A stretch of 16,346 nucleotides of DNA from NCBI GenBank assembly GCA_005777415.1, contig SXMI01000213.1, positions 1 through 16,346 on the forward strand, in the 5' to 3' direction. The notes below the pieces were generated by a model. That model searched no databases. It was not told where the DNA came from and was given only the letters and a program-made list of their open reading frames with translations. Origin of the DNA: Actinomycetota bacterium. Its GTDB lineage: Bacteria; Actinomycetota; Acidimicrobiia; Acidimicrobiales; Microtrichaceae. Shown piece by piece: positions 1 through 7,260 of the stretch. The translations under genes and the position numbers were made by a program. Every line of letters begins with the position of its first letter. The stretch's first letter is position 1.

Positions 1-443
1 ACGTGTCGGTGCAGGCACAGATCCTGAACCTCCTCGAGGACATGAAGGAGCGGTACCGGCTGACCATGGTGTTCGTCGCCCACGACCTGGCAGTCGTCAA
101 GAACGTCTCGGACCGGGTCGCCGTGATGTACCTGGGCAAGATGTGCGAGATCGGCCCGCCGGACACCATGTACCGGGCCCCGGCCCACCCGTACACCGCG
201 GCCCTGCTGGCAGCGATCCCGCTCCCGGACCCCGACATCGATCCGGCGGCGACCGAGCACCTCGGCGGCGAGCTCCCCTCACCGCTGGCACCCCCGTCGG
301 GCTGCCGGTTCCGCACCAGGTGTCCGCGGGCCCACGAGGTCTGCGCCCAGGTCGAACCCCAGATGCAGAAGGTCGGCGACGACCACTACGTGGCCTGCCA
401 TGCACCGCTCGTGACGCCGGTGGCCGCCCCCGGGATGCACTGA
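1..443 (+). CDS. Oligopeptide/dipeptide ABC transporter ATP-binding protein, C-terminal part (OppD/DppF type)
   Basis: This is the last ~147 codons of an ABC transporter ATPase whose start lies left of the window. The first visible residues are (D)VSVQAQILNLL, which follow the Walker B/D-loop region in the Opp/Dpp family. Next come the H-loop (VFVAHDLAVVKNVSDRVAVM), the segment YLGKMCEIGPP and the family-specific HPYTAALLAAIP (oligo_HPY domain). The tail carries the cysteine pattern CRFRTRCPRAHEVC followed later by ACH, typical of these C-terminal domains; in some OppD/DppD proteins equivalent cysteines hold an iron-sulfur cluster, which cannot be confirmed here. In this family the protein acts at the inner face of the membrane and powers peptide or similar solute uptake. 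The permease and binding-protein genes are not visible. An acyl-CoA synthetase gene starts 10 nt downstream, so the two may be co-transcribed. D-type versus F-type cannot be decided. Confidence 0.93.
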   Translation, partial: VSVQAQILNLLEDMKERYRLTMVFVAHDLAVVKNVSDRVAVMYLGKMCEIGPPDTMYRAPAHPYTAALLAAIPLPDPDIDPAATEHLGGELPSPLAPPSGCRFRTRCPRAHEVCAQVEPQMQKVGDDHYVACHAPLVTPVAAPGMH

Positions 444-453
444 GCCCCACCCC

Positions 454-2127
454 GTGGAGCTCCACGTACCGGGCCTGCTCGAGGCCCTCGAGCAGGTCGG
501 CCCCGACCACCCGGCGCTCGTCCACCGGGGCCGGACCCGGACCCGTTCGGAGTTCGGCGACCGCAGCCGTCGGCTGGCCAACGTGCTCCTGTCCGCAGGG
601 CTCGGGCGGAGGGGTGGGACCGCCGGGGTCGAGCGCTGGGGTTCGGCCCACGACCACGTGGCCCTGCTGATGCACAACGGCCCGGAGTACCTGGAGTCCA
701 TGGTGGGCGCCTGGTCGGCGGGCGCGGTGCCGGTGAACGTCAACGACCGCTACGTCGCCGACGAGTTGCGGTACCTGCTCGATGACGCCTCGGCCCGGGC
801 CGTGGTCGTCCACAGTCGGTACGCACCGACGCTCGGGGCCGTGCTGGAGCGGTTGTCGCAACCACCGGAACTGATCCTGCAGGTGCCCGACGGCTCCGAG
901 AACCCCCTGCTCCCCGGCGCCCGTTGGTACGGCGCGGCGTTGGACGAGGCGTCCGGGTCGCTGCCGGGGTCGGTTCGCGCTGCGTGGAGCGGCGACGACC
1001 TCTACCTCTGCTACACGGGCGGCACCACGGGGCGACCGAAGGGGGTGGCCTGGCGCCAGGCCGACTTCCTGGTGGCCGCCCTCGGCGTCCGCCGCCGCGA
1101 CGGAGCCGAGTTCGCATCGTTCGAGGAGCTCGCGGCGGCGGCACCCGGCCGCCTCCGGGCGCTCCCGGCGCCGCCCTTCATGCACGGCGCCGCCCACTGG
1201 AACGCGCTCGCCTGCTGGGCCGGTGGCGGGACGGTGGTGATCCAGGACCGCGGGGACCGTGCGGATCCCGCCGACCTGGTGACGGTCGCCGAGCGGGAAC
1301 GGGTGAGCTCCCTGCTCCTCGTCGGTGACCCGATGGCCGTTCCGTTCGTCGACGAGCTCCGGCGAACGGGGGCGGAGCTGCCGGCCCTGCGACACGTGAT
1401 CTCCGGCGGCGCCGTGCTGTCTGCGGCCACCCGGGCCGAGCTCCTCGAGCTGCTGCCCGGGCTCACCATCGTCGACGTGCTCGGCTCCACCGAGGCCGGT
1501 CGCCAGGCGGTGGCCACCGTCGACCGGACTCGCCCGGCCGACACCGCGTTCAGCCCGTCCACCGGGACCGTGGTGGTGGACGACGACCGCACCGCCCTGG
1601 TGCCGTCGGACTCGGACCGGGAGGGTTGGCTGGCACGGACCGGCCGCGTCCCGCTCGGGTACCTCGGTGACCCCGAGGGCACCGGCCGGACGTTCCCGAT
1701 GATCGACGGCGTACGCCACGTCGTTCCCGGCGATCGCGCCCACTGGAACGCCGACGGCACCGTGAGGCTGCTCGGGCGGGACTCGGTGTGCGTCAACACC
1801 GGCGGCGAGAAGGTCTTCGTCGAGGAGGTCGAGCAGGCCGTGCGCCTGCACCCCGACGTCGCCGACGTGGTGGTGTGCGGCCGACCGTCACCCAGGTGGG
1901 GCGAGGAGGTCGTGGCCGTCGTCGAGCTCCGGGCCGGTCGCAGTCCGGACGATGCCGCACTGCGTGACGCCGCCGCGGGTTCGATCGCCGGCTACAAGCT
2001 GCCCAAGGCGTTCATCCGGGTGGACGAGGTGGTGCGGTCGCCGTCCGGGAAGGCGGACTACCGCTGGGCCCGAACGGTGGCCGAACGTGCCGGTGTCAGT
2101 CCTTCGTCGCCACGGCGTTCGGGGTGA
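454..2127 (+). CDS. Acyl-CoA synthetase (ANL superfamily, FadD-like)
   Basis: A 557-residue ATP-dependent acyl-CoA ligase: it would adenylate a carboxylic acid and transfer it to CoA in the cytoplasm. Visible core motifs are the phosphate-binding loop YTGGTTGRPKGV (residues 187-198), the acid-site segment PAPPFMHGAAHWNAL (238-252), GSTEAG (344-349), the ribose-binding Asp in PGDRAHW (D427), the hinge GRDSVCVNTGGEKVFVEEVE (441-460) and the catalytic lysine in PSGKADY (K533). The NTGGEKVFVEEVE hinge and the PPFMHGAAHW stretch resemble mycobacterial FadD proteins such as the steroid/long-chain group around FadD19, but the substrate cannot be read from sequence. The start is GTG, 10 nt after the transporter gene, with no clear Shine-Dalgarno sequence. 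The 3' end overlaps a convergent small gene by 32 nt. Length is normal for the family and no key residue is missing. Confidence 0.93.
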   Translation: MELHVPGLLEALEQVGPDHPALVHRGRTRTRSEFGDRSRRLANVLLSAGLGRRGGTAGVERWGSAHDHVALLMHNGPEYLESMVGAWSAGAVPVNVNDRYVADELRYLLDDASARAVVVHSRYAPTLGAVLERLSQPPELILQVPDGSENPLLPGARWYGAALDEASGSLPGSVRAAWSGDDLYLCYTGGTTGRPKGVAWRQADFLVAALGVRRRDGAEFASFEELAAAAPGRLRALPAPPFMHGAAHWNALACWAGGGTVVIQDRGDRADPADLVTVAERERVSSLLLVGDPMAVPFVDELRRTGAELPALRHVISGGAVLSAATRAELLELLPGLTIVDVLGSTEAGRQAVATVDRTRPADTAFSPSTGTVVVDDDRTALVPSDSDREGWLARTGRVPLGYLGDPEGTGRTFPMIDGVRHVVPGDRAHWNADGTVRLLGRDSVCVNTGGEKVFVEEVEQAVRLHPDVADVVVCGRPSPRWGEEVVAVVELRAGRSPDDAALRDAAAGSIAGYKLPKAFIRVDEVVRSPSGKADYRWARTVAERAGVSPSSPRRSG

Positions 2128-2275
2128 CGTTCATCTTCGGTTCATAGGCGGCGGCCTCGAGGTCACGGGCCTCCGCCCGGACCGCACCGCGCAGCTGATC
2201 CCGACAGTCGTCGCAGGGTCCGTGGAACTCCGACCGGGTGGCCCGGTGGCAACGGGGGCAGTCGAACTCGTGCAT
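2096..2275 (-). CDS. Small zinc-ribbon protein, unknown function (59 aa)
   Basis: A 59-residue protein starting MHEFDCPRCH and ending with PKMNVTPNAVATKD. It has two cysteine pairs, CPRC (residues 6-9) and CDDC (21-24), spaced like a zinc ribbon, then an acidic/basic helix-prone stretch and a distinctive polar tail. The reading frame is open for much longer upstream, but the protein-like composition begins only at this ATG, so 2275 is chosen; GTG codons further upstream are possible. No good Shine-Dalgarno sequence is visible. I have an impression that similar short proteins with this tail occur in other actinobacteria, which I could not check. Its last 32 nt overlap the 3' end of the acyl-CoA synthetase gene on the other strand. 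The function is unknown; a zinc-binding structural or regulatory role is only an inference from the cysteines. Confidence 0.72.
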   Translation of the reverse strand: MHEFDCPRCHRATRSEFHGPCDDCRDQLRGAVRAEARDLEAAAYEPKMNVTPNAVATKD

Positions 2276-2482
2276 GGTGAGCGGCTCGTGGTCCACACGT
2301 GCATGCTCGCGCGTCCGCCCGGCTGGAGCGGTGACCGACGGACCGGTCCACCATCCGTCCACGGTCGACACACAGGTCGACGCACAGGATGACGACACGA
2401 ACCCACAGGGTTGCGCCCCTTCCGTTCCACAGCGGACCCGTCGTACGGTCGATCGGAGCCGACACACCGAAGGGAACCAGCC
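2276..2482. other. Divergent intergenic region
   Basis: About 207 bp between the minus-strand zinc-ribbon gene and the plus-strand 84-residue gene. It should hold both promoters. It contains a two-copy 12-bp direct repeat with GTCGAC cores (2363-2386) and a weak TAnnnT candidate, TACGGT, at 2444-2449 for the plus-strand gene. Long open frames cross it on both strands but look like GC-rich noise. Confidence 0.5.
2363..2386. repeat. Two-copy 12-bp direct repeat with GTCGAC palindromes
   Basis: The units ggtcgacacaca (2363-2374) and ggtcgacgcaca (2375-2386) differ at one base and lie head to tail. Each contains the palindrome GTCGAC, so the two palindromes are 12 bp apart. The position between divergent genes fits an operator, but nothing else supports binding. 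Confidence 0.5.
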
Positions 2483-2485
2483 ATG
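2471..2485 (+). promoter_or_regulatory. Ribosome binding site deciding the start of the 84-aa gene
   Basis: The purine run aaggga (2470-2475) lies 7 nt before ATG 2483. The frame stays open to an ATG at 2411, but that start lacks a comparable site and would add an Arg/Pro-rich stretch unlike the rest, so 2483 is preferred. Confidence 0.6.
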
Positions 2486-2737
2486 GTCATCACCTACCTG
2501 GACCGTCAGGAGCAGCGCCGCCCGATCCCCGCCGAGGTCGACTACGAGCTCGTCCTGCGGGACGGGACCCGGGAGGTGGTGACGGGCGCGGACGCGTACC
2601 AGCAGGAGCAGAGCATGACGACGTTCTTCCGGACCGATGGTCGGCGGGGCATCGACTGCTGGTCCGTCCGGATGGCCAGCTTCCGCACCGACGAGATCCT
2701 CACCATCCGTCGACGGTCGGGAGATCCGCACCCGTAG
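2483..2737 (+). CDS. Hypothetical protein, 84 aa
   Basis: I do not recognise this protein. It begins MVITYLDRQEQRRPIPAEVD and continues with YELVLRDGTREVVTGADAYQ, TTFFRTDGRRGIDCWSVRMAS and EILTIRRR. It has no membrane segment, no signal peptide and a single cysteine. Alternating hydrophobic and charged residues and turn motifs such as RDGTRE suggest a small, mostly beta, soluble domain. A clear ribosome binding site supports the start, and the composition is protein-like throughout, unlike the overlapping frames. It is transcribed away from the zinc-ribbon gene and ends about 70 nt before the oxidoreductase gene, which seems to have its own promoter. No function is proposed. Confidence 0.7.
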   Translation: MVITYLDRQEQRRPIPAEVDYELVLRDGTREVVTGADAYQQEQSMTTFFRTDGRRGIDCWSVRMASFRTDEILTIRRRSGDPHP

Positions 2738-2768
2738 GGCTGTCCCGGGAGTCCGACCCCGGAGGGAC

Positions 2769-2774
2769 TAGGTT
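2769..2774 (+). promoter_or_regulatory. Candidate -10 box of the oxidoreductase gene
   Basis: TAGGTT matches the actinobacterial TAnnnT consensus and lies in the 69-bp gap after the 84-aa gene. It would give a leader of about 25 nt before ATG 2807, long enough for the ggtgag ribosome binding site at 2795-2800. No convincing -35 box was found. Confidence 0.35.
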
Positions 2775-2806
2775 GACCGGGTCCGGCGAGCGCCGGTGAG
2801 AGCGAC

Positions 2807-4366
2807 ATGGCGACCCAGACCCCCGCACCCCGAACCTCCGACGGCCCGACCCCACGAGTGGTCGTCATCGGCGCCGGCCCCGCCGGCCTGACCGCTGCCT
2901 ACCAGCTCACCAAGGCCGGCATCCCGAGCACGATCCTCGAGGCGACGGACGTGGTCGGCGGGATCTCGCAGACCGCCGAACGTGACGGCTGGCGCTTCGA
3001 CATCGGCGGGCACCGCTTCTTCACCAAGGTGCAGCCCGTGGAGGAGCTCTGGCACGAGATCCTCGACGACGACGAGTTCCTGCAGCGTCCGCGGATGAGC
3101 CGGATCTACTACCAGGGCAAGTACTACGACTACCCGATCAAGCCCCTGAACGCGCTCCGCAACCTGGGGTTCGTGGAGGCCGTCCGCTGTGTCGTCTCGT
3201 ACCTGGTCGCCAAGGTTCGCCCGCCGACCGATCAGAGCACCCTGGAGGGCTACGTCGTGGCCGACTACGGCCGCCGGCTCTACGAGCACTTCTTCCGGAC
3301 CTACAACGTCAAGGTGTGGGGTGTCGACCCCTCGCAGCTGTCGGCGGACTTCGGGGCCCAGCGGATCAAGGGCATGTCGCTCTGGCACGCCGTCTGGGAA
3401 CCGATCAGGTCGCGTTTGTTCGGTCGACGGGCCGACAAGTCGCGCCAGGTCACCAGCCTCATCGAGGAGTTCCAGTACCCCAAGTACGGGCCCGGCATGA
3501 TGTGGGAACGCTGCGCCGAGTTGGTCGAGGCCTCGGGCTGCACCATCGTGTTCGGCCAGCGGGTGGAATCGGTGCGGCGGGGCGAGGGCGGTGCCACGGT
3601 GGTCGTATCGGTCGATGCCGACGGCCGACGCACCGAGCACGAGGCGGACGAGGTCATCTCCACCATGCCGCTCCCCTACTTGGTCGAGTCGATGGACCCC
3701 GCCCCGCCGGAGCCGGTCCTCGAGGCGGCCCGCGGACTCGGCTTCCGGGACTTCCTCACCGTGGCGTTGGTCGTGCCGGAGCGTGACGGATTCCCCGACA
3801 ACTGGATCTACATCCACTCGCCGGACGTCATGGTCGGCCGGATCCAGAACTTCGGCTCGTGGTCGCCGTACCTCGTGAAGGACGGCCGGACCTGCCTGGG
3901 CCTCGAGTACTTCGTGTTCGAGGGCGACGGGATGTGGACGAAGCCCGATGACGAGCTCGTCGCCCAGGCGACCCTGGAGCTCGAGCGGCTCGGCCTCGTG
4001 CAGGCCTCCTCGGTCGAGACGGGGTACGTGGTGCGGATGCCCCGGGCCTACCCCGTGTACGACGAGGGGTACCAGCAGAAGGTCACCGTGCTCCGCGACT
4101 GGTTGCAGGCCGAGGTGCCGAACGTGCATCCAGTCGGCCGCAACGGCATGCACAAGTACAACAACCAGGACCACTCCATGCTGACCGCCATGCTGACGGT
4201 CGAGAACATCGTCACGGGGTCCACGCACGACATCTGGTCGGTCAACGTCGAGGCCGACTACCACGAGGTGGACGCCAGCCGTCCGTCGGTCGCCGCCGAC
4301 TGGATCGGCACCGCCGGCGACGCCGGAGGCACCGGCCGCGGCGCTCCCGTCGTCCCCTCCCGCTGA
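2807..4366 (+). CDS. FAD-dependent oxidoreductase (amine-oxidase / UDP-galactopyranose-mutase-like)
   Basis: A 519-residue flavoprotein. The dinucleotide-binding fold is at VVVIGAGPAGLTAAYQL (residues 18-34: GxGxxG at 22-27), with the ribose-binding acidic residue E45 and the second glycine motif VVGG. FDIGGHRFFT (64-73) is the GG-H motif seen in protoporphyrinogen-oxidase-like and UDP-galactopyranose-mutase-like flavoproteins. Near the C-terminus, VGRNGMHKYNNQDHSM (443-458) resembles the flavin- and substrate-contacting stretch of that group. Length is above that of a classical mutase (about 400), so a true galactopyranose mutase is unlikely; a related sugar- or lipid-modifying oxidoreductase is more plausible. 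The last 25 or so residues are Gly/Ala/Pro-rich and probably disordered. ATG 2807 has ggtgag 6 nt upstream. The gene is convergent with the large acyltransferase, 19 nt apart. The substrate is unknown; the surrounding envelope genes suggest a carbohydrate link. Confidence 0.88.
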   Translation: MATQTPAPRTSDGPTPRVVVIGAGPAGLTAAYQLTKAGIPSTILEATDVVGGISQTAERDGWRFDIGGHRFFTKVQPVEELWHEILDDDEFLQRPRMSRIYYQGKYYDYPIKPLNALRNLGFVEAVRCVVSYLVAKVRPPTDQSTLEGYVVADYGRRLYEHFFRTYNVKVWGVDPSQLSADFGAQRIKGMSLWHAVWEPIRSRLFGRRADKSRQVTSLIEEFQYPKYGPGMMWERCAELVEASGCTIVFGQRVESVRRGEGGATVVVSVDADGRRTEHEADEVISTMPLPYLVESMDPAPPEPVLEAARGLGFRDFLTVALVVPERDGFPDNWIYIHSPDVMVGRIQNFGSWSPYLVKDGRTCLGLEYFVFEGDGMWTKPDDELVAQATLELERLGLVQASSVETGYVVRMPRAYPVYDEGYQQKVTVLRDWLQAEVPNVHPVGRNGMHKYNNQDHSMLTAMLTVENIVTGSTHDIWSVNVEADYHEVDASRPSVAADWIGTAGDAGGTGRGAPVVPSR

Positions 4367-4385
4367 CGCAGCCCGACCGGGGCGG

Positions 4386-7235
4386 CTAGGCGGCGGGCGG
4401 TCCGTTGCGGGCGATGGCGTCCACCTGGGGTGCCAGCCAGTTGCCGACCACCGGGATGAACTCCTCGGTGAGGTGGACGCCGTCGGACCTGATCGACGGG
4501 TCGAGCTCGCCCCCCGGTTGAGCCGCCACGAACGCCCCGAAATCGACGACGGTCGCCACTCCGGGACGGAGCGACGCCGCTTCCAGGATCAACTCGTTGA
4601 GGCGATCGATGCGGGCCGGGTCCGACTCGGGAAGTCCGGTGAACCCCTGCCCCCGACCCGACTCGATGTGCGGGTAGGTCAACAGCACCACGGTGGCGCC
4701 CCGGGAGGCCAGCACGTCGATCGCCGACAGCAACTCGGCGAGGAAGTAGCGGTCCGAGGTCGGCTCGCCGATCGACCGCAGCCGGTCGTCGCCCGGGAGC
4801 CGCCGGTCCACGACCTCCCAGATCCCGGTCCCGAGGACCACGACCGTCGGGTCGTAGGACTCGAGGAGGCCGGGGAAGAACGTGGCCCAGTCGCACTCGT
4901 CCTCGAAGCGGATCACGTCCCGGAGGAACTTGTACTCGCCCCCGCGGGCGATCGGACAGCCCAGCTTGGCCCCGAGTGCGACGTCGAGCAGTGCGCCGTC
5001 GTCGTCGGTGTCGCGCAGGCCGAGGCCGACGTCGAGGGCCACCGAGTCGCCCACCACCAGCACACCGGCGGGCGCGCCGGCGGCGACGGTGCGACGGGGC
5101 GTCACCGGCGGAGCGGGAGGCAGGGGAACCGACGCCGCCAGGCCTGCGACCGGATCGGGAGCAGGGATGGGCGGGCGGGCATCCCGGAGCGCCGGTGCCA
5201 GGGCCGAGGAGATCGCCTCCTGGCCGGCGGCGGTGAACCCGACGCCGTCGGGGGCGCGGAGCGCCGGATCGAAGCTGCCGCCCGGCCAGGCGTCGGTCGC
5301 AGCGGCGACGTCCACCACAGGGATGTCCAGGGCGCCGGCGGCTTCTCGGAGCAGCACGTTCCAGCGGGCGATCCGGGCCGGGTCGTTCTCGGGGAACCCC
5401 GGCCCGGGCCCACCCGATACGGCGGAACTCATCGACGCCAGGTAGAGCTCACGTTCCCGCTCGCCCTCGGGCAGTCCCCGTGGCGGCGGGGCGGGCGGCG
5501 GCAGGGTGCTGTTCTGTACCGCCGGCACCGTGGCGACCGCCACCGGGACACCGGTCTGGACGAGGTCGCCGAGCAGCTCGCGGAGCTCGAGCGCGAGCAG
5601 GTCGTCGAGCGCAGGGTCACCGATCGAACGCCACGGTGTGTCCGCCTCGACCCGGCGGTCCGCCACGTCCCGCAGGCCACCGCTCACGAGGACCAGCTCG
5701 GGTCGCTGGGCCTCGACGGCCGCCACCCACTGCGCCCGAGCATCGCCGCAACGGTCCGTGTTGCGCTCCGCGGTCCCGTCCGGCATGGCGACGAACCCGA
5801 GCGCCACGAGACCGCACCCCGGTATCGCCAAGGTGCTCGGCGCCAGGGGATCGTCGACAGTGCCCGTGGACGCCGGACCCCACGCCGCCGCGGTCTCGTC
5901 ACCGATCACGAGCGTCCGCAAGGGCGCCGGAGGCGGGAGGGTCGTCGTCGCAGCCGCGGCCGCTTCCAGGCTCGTGGCCGGCGGCGCGTCCCGGGTGACC
6001 AGAACGGTCGACAACAACACCACGACTGCGAGCGGCACCGCCGCCCGGGGCGCCCACCGGGCGGCCAGCCCCCCACCGTCACGTACCGGTCGCTCGAGCA
6101 GTCGGTACATCACCACCGCAGCGCCGATGGTGACGGCCATCCGGAGCAGGAACAACGGCCACGGTGCCCATCCGGTCCGGGTCGGGGTGAGCCAGAGGAA
6201 CACCGGCCAGTGGAGCAGGTACACGCCGTAGCTGATGCGCCCGAGCGCCACGAGCGGGCGCAGGCCGAGCGCGCTCCGCAGCAGGCCCGTCCGCATGGAG
6301 GCGGCGATGATCGCCACGGAACACCCGGCGGTCACCAGGAACCCCAGCGGGTACATCCACCCGCTGCTCACCTCCGCTCGGTTCCAGAGCACCAGCGTCC
6401 CGATGAGGCCGAGCACTCCCAGCGATCGGATGAGAGCACCGACCCGGGCGGACCGGGTTCGGAGCCGCTGCACCCCCACCGTCGCCAGCAGCGCACCGGC
6501 CACCAGCTCGGCGAGTCGGGTGTCGGTACCGAAGTACGCCCGTGGGATCGACGACTGGGCGGATCTCCAGTTCCACCAGGCCGAGGCGACGGCCAGCATC
6601 GCCAGCACACCGACCAGAATGCGCACCGGGTCGATCCGACGGAGCCGCCGGGCCCCCACCAGGACGCCGAGCAGGAGCGCCGGGAAGACCAGGTAGAACT
6701 GCTGCTCCACGGCGAGCGACCAGAAGTGCTCGGTCGGCGAGGGGGCCTCGAAGAGCGCCCCGTAGCTGCGGTCCTGGAGGATGAACCACCAGTTGCTGAC
6801 CTCGGCGAGGGCCGCCGGGACGTCGCCCCGCAGCGATCGCAGCTGCGAGCCGTCCCAGACGCCGAGAGCACCCATGGCGAGGACCACGAGGAGCGTCATC
6901 CATGCCGCCGGGAGCAGCCGCCGGAATCGCCGGGTGGTGAACCGCCGGAGGTCCAGTCCGCCTGATCGTCGCCACTCGGCGAGCAGCAGCGTGGTGATGA
7001 GGAACCCCGAGAGCGTGAAGAACGTCGACACCCCGAGGAAGCCTCCGGGGATCCACGGGAACCTGGCGTGGTAGAGGCAGACCGCCAGCACGGCGACCGC
7101 CCGGAGTCCGTCGAGCGACGGCTCGTAGCCCAGGTCCGCGGGGGGCTGCCGACGGCGGACCACGCGCAGCGCCGCCGACCCGGCCGGAGCCGCGACCGGA
7201 TCCACCCCGGACAGGGCCGAGGGACCCGGGCTCAC
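4386..7235 (-). CDS. Acyltransferase-3 membrane protein with two tandem C-terminal SGNH domains
   Basis: A 949-residue OafA-like protein. Residues 1-40 are a cytoplasmic tail. The acyltransferase-3 membrane domain (about 40-395) shows SLDGLRAVAVLAVCLYHARF (catalytic-type His56), FFTLSGFLITTLLL, HFWSLAVEQQFY (His170), GTDTRLAELVAG and ISYGVYLLHWPVFLWL (His342). An extra membrane helix (397-414) and a Thr/Pro linker lead outside. SGNH domain 1 (about 440-685) has VIGDETAAAW, where the nucleophile Ser is Glu447, and PDGVGFT, where the catalytic His is Gly666. SGNH domain 2 (about 724-942) has VVGDSVALD (Ser731), LGTGIWEVVDRR and RSDGVHLT (Asp918, His921). Both share DRR...SIG(D/E)P and DPARI...N blocks, so they are duplicates. 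The GTG start at 7235 overlaps the preceding gene's stop as GTGA, and a ggagcagg site lies just upstream; an in-frame start at 7358 would sit inside that gene. The likely role is O-acylation of an exported glycan (inference). Confidence 0.92.
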   Translation of the reverse strand: MSPGPSALSGVDPVAAPAGSAALRVVRRRQPPADLGYEPSLDGLRAVAVLAVCLYHARFPWIPGGFLGVSTFFTLSGFLITTLLLAEWRRSGGLDLRRFTTRRFRRLLPAAWMTLLVVLAMGALGVWDGSQLRSLRGDVPAALAEVSNWWFILQDRSYGALFEAPSPTEHFWSLAVEQQFYLVFPALLLGVLVGARRLRRIDPVRILVGVLAMLAVASAWWNWRSAQSSIPRAYFGTDTRLAELVAGALLATVGVQRLRTRSARVGALIRSLGVLGLIGTLVLWNRAEVSSGWMYPLGFLVTAGCSVAIIAASMRTGLLRSALGLRPLVALGRISYGVYLLHWPVFLWLTPTRTGWAPWPLFLLRMAVTIGAAVVMYRLLERPVRDGGGLAARWAPRAAVPLAVVVLLSTVLVTRDAPPATSLEAAAAATTTLPPPAPLRTLVIGDETAAAWGPASTGTVDDPLAPSTLAIPGCGLVALGFVAMPDGTAERNTDRCGDARAQWVAAVEAQRPELVLVSGGLRDVADRRVEADTPWRSIGDPALDDLLALELRELLGDLVQTGVPVAVATVPAVQNSTLPPPAPPPRGLPEGERERELYLASMSSAVSGGPGPGFPENDPARIARWNVLLREAAGALDIPVVDVAAATDAWPGGSFDPALRAPDGVGFTAAGQEAISSALAPALRDARPPIPAPDPVAGLAASVPLPPAPPVTPRRTVAAGAPAGVLVVGDSVALDVGLGLRDTDDDGALLDVALGAKLGCPIARGGEYKFLRDVIRFEDECDWATFFPGLLESYDPTVVVLGTGIWEVVDRRLPGDDRLRSIGEPTSDRYFLAELLSAIDVLASRGATVVLLTYPHIESGRGQGFTGLPESDPARIDRLNELILEAASLRPGVATVVDFGAFVAAQPGGELDPSIRSDGVHLTEEFIPVVGNWLAPQVDAIARNGPPAA

Positions 7236-7260
7236 CTGTGGTCCTGCTCCCCGACGGGGA
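7232..7260 (-). promoter_or_regulatory. Translational coupling site (GTGA overlap with upstream ribosome binding site)
   Basis: On the minus strand the stop TGA of the mannose synthase gene shares bases with the GTG start of the acyltransferase (GTGA, 7235-7232). A purine-rich ggagcagg about 8 nt upstream can serve as its ribosome binding site. This decides the acyltransferase start and argues for one transcript. Confidence 0.7.

Noticed and set aside
97..1851. Long minus-strand open frame (584 codons) opposite the transporter and acyl-CoA synthetase genes
   Set aside because: Arg/Gly/Pro/His-rich composition with no recognisable motif; it mirrors a real synthetase gene with all catalytic motifs on the other strand.
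2768..4264. Minus-strand open frame of 498 codons opposite the FAD oxidoreductase
   Set aside because: Composition rich in Val/His/Asp/Arg from codon complements, with no motif; the plus strand has a full flavoprotein.
4340..4390. Intrinsic terminator between the convergent oxidoreductase and acyltransferase genes
   Set aside because: The 19-nt gap has no stable hairpin followed by a T-run on either strand.
4473..6965. Plus-strand open frame of 830 codons opposite the double-SGNH acyltransferase
   Set aside because: The product is a low-complexity Arg/Gly/Gln/His string without domains. Long antisense frames are expected at this GC content, and the minus strand encodes complete AT3 and SGNH motifs.
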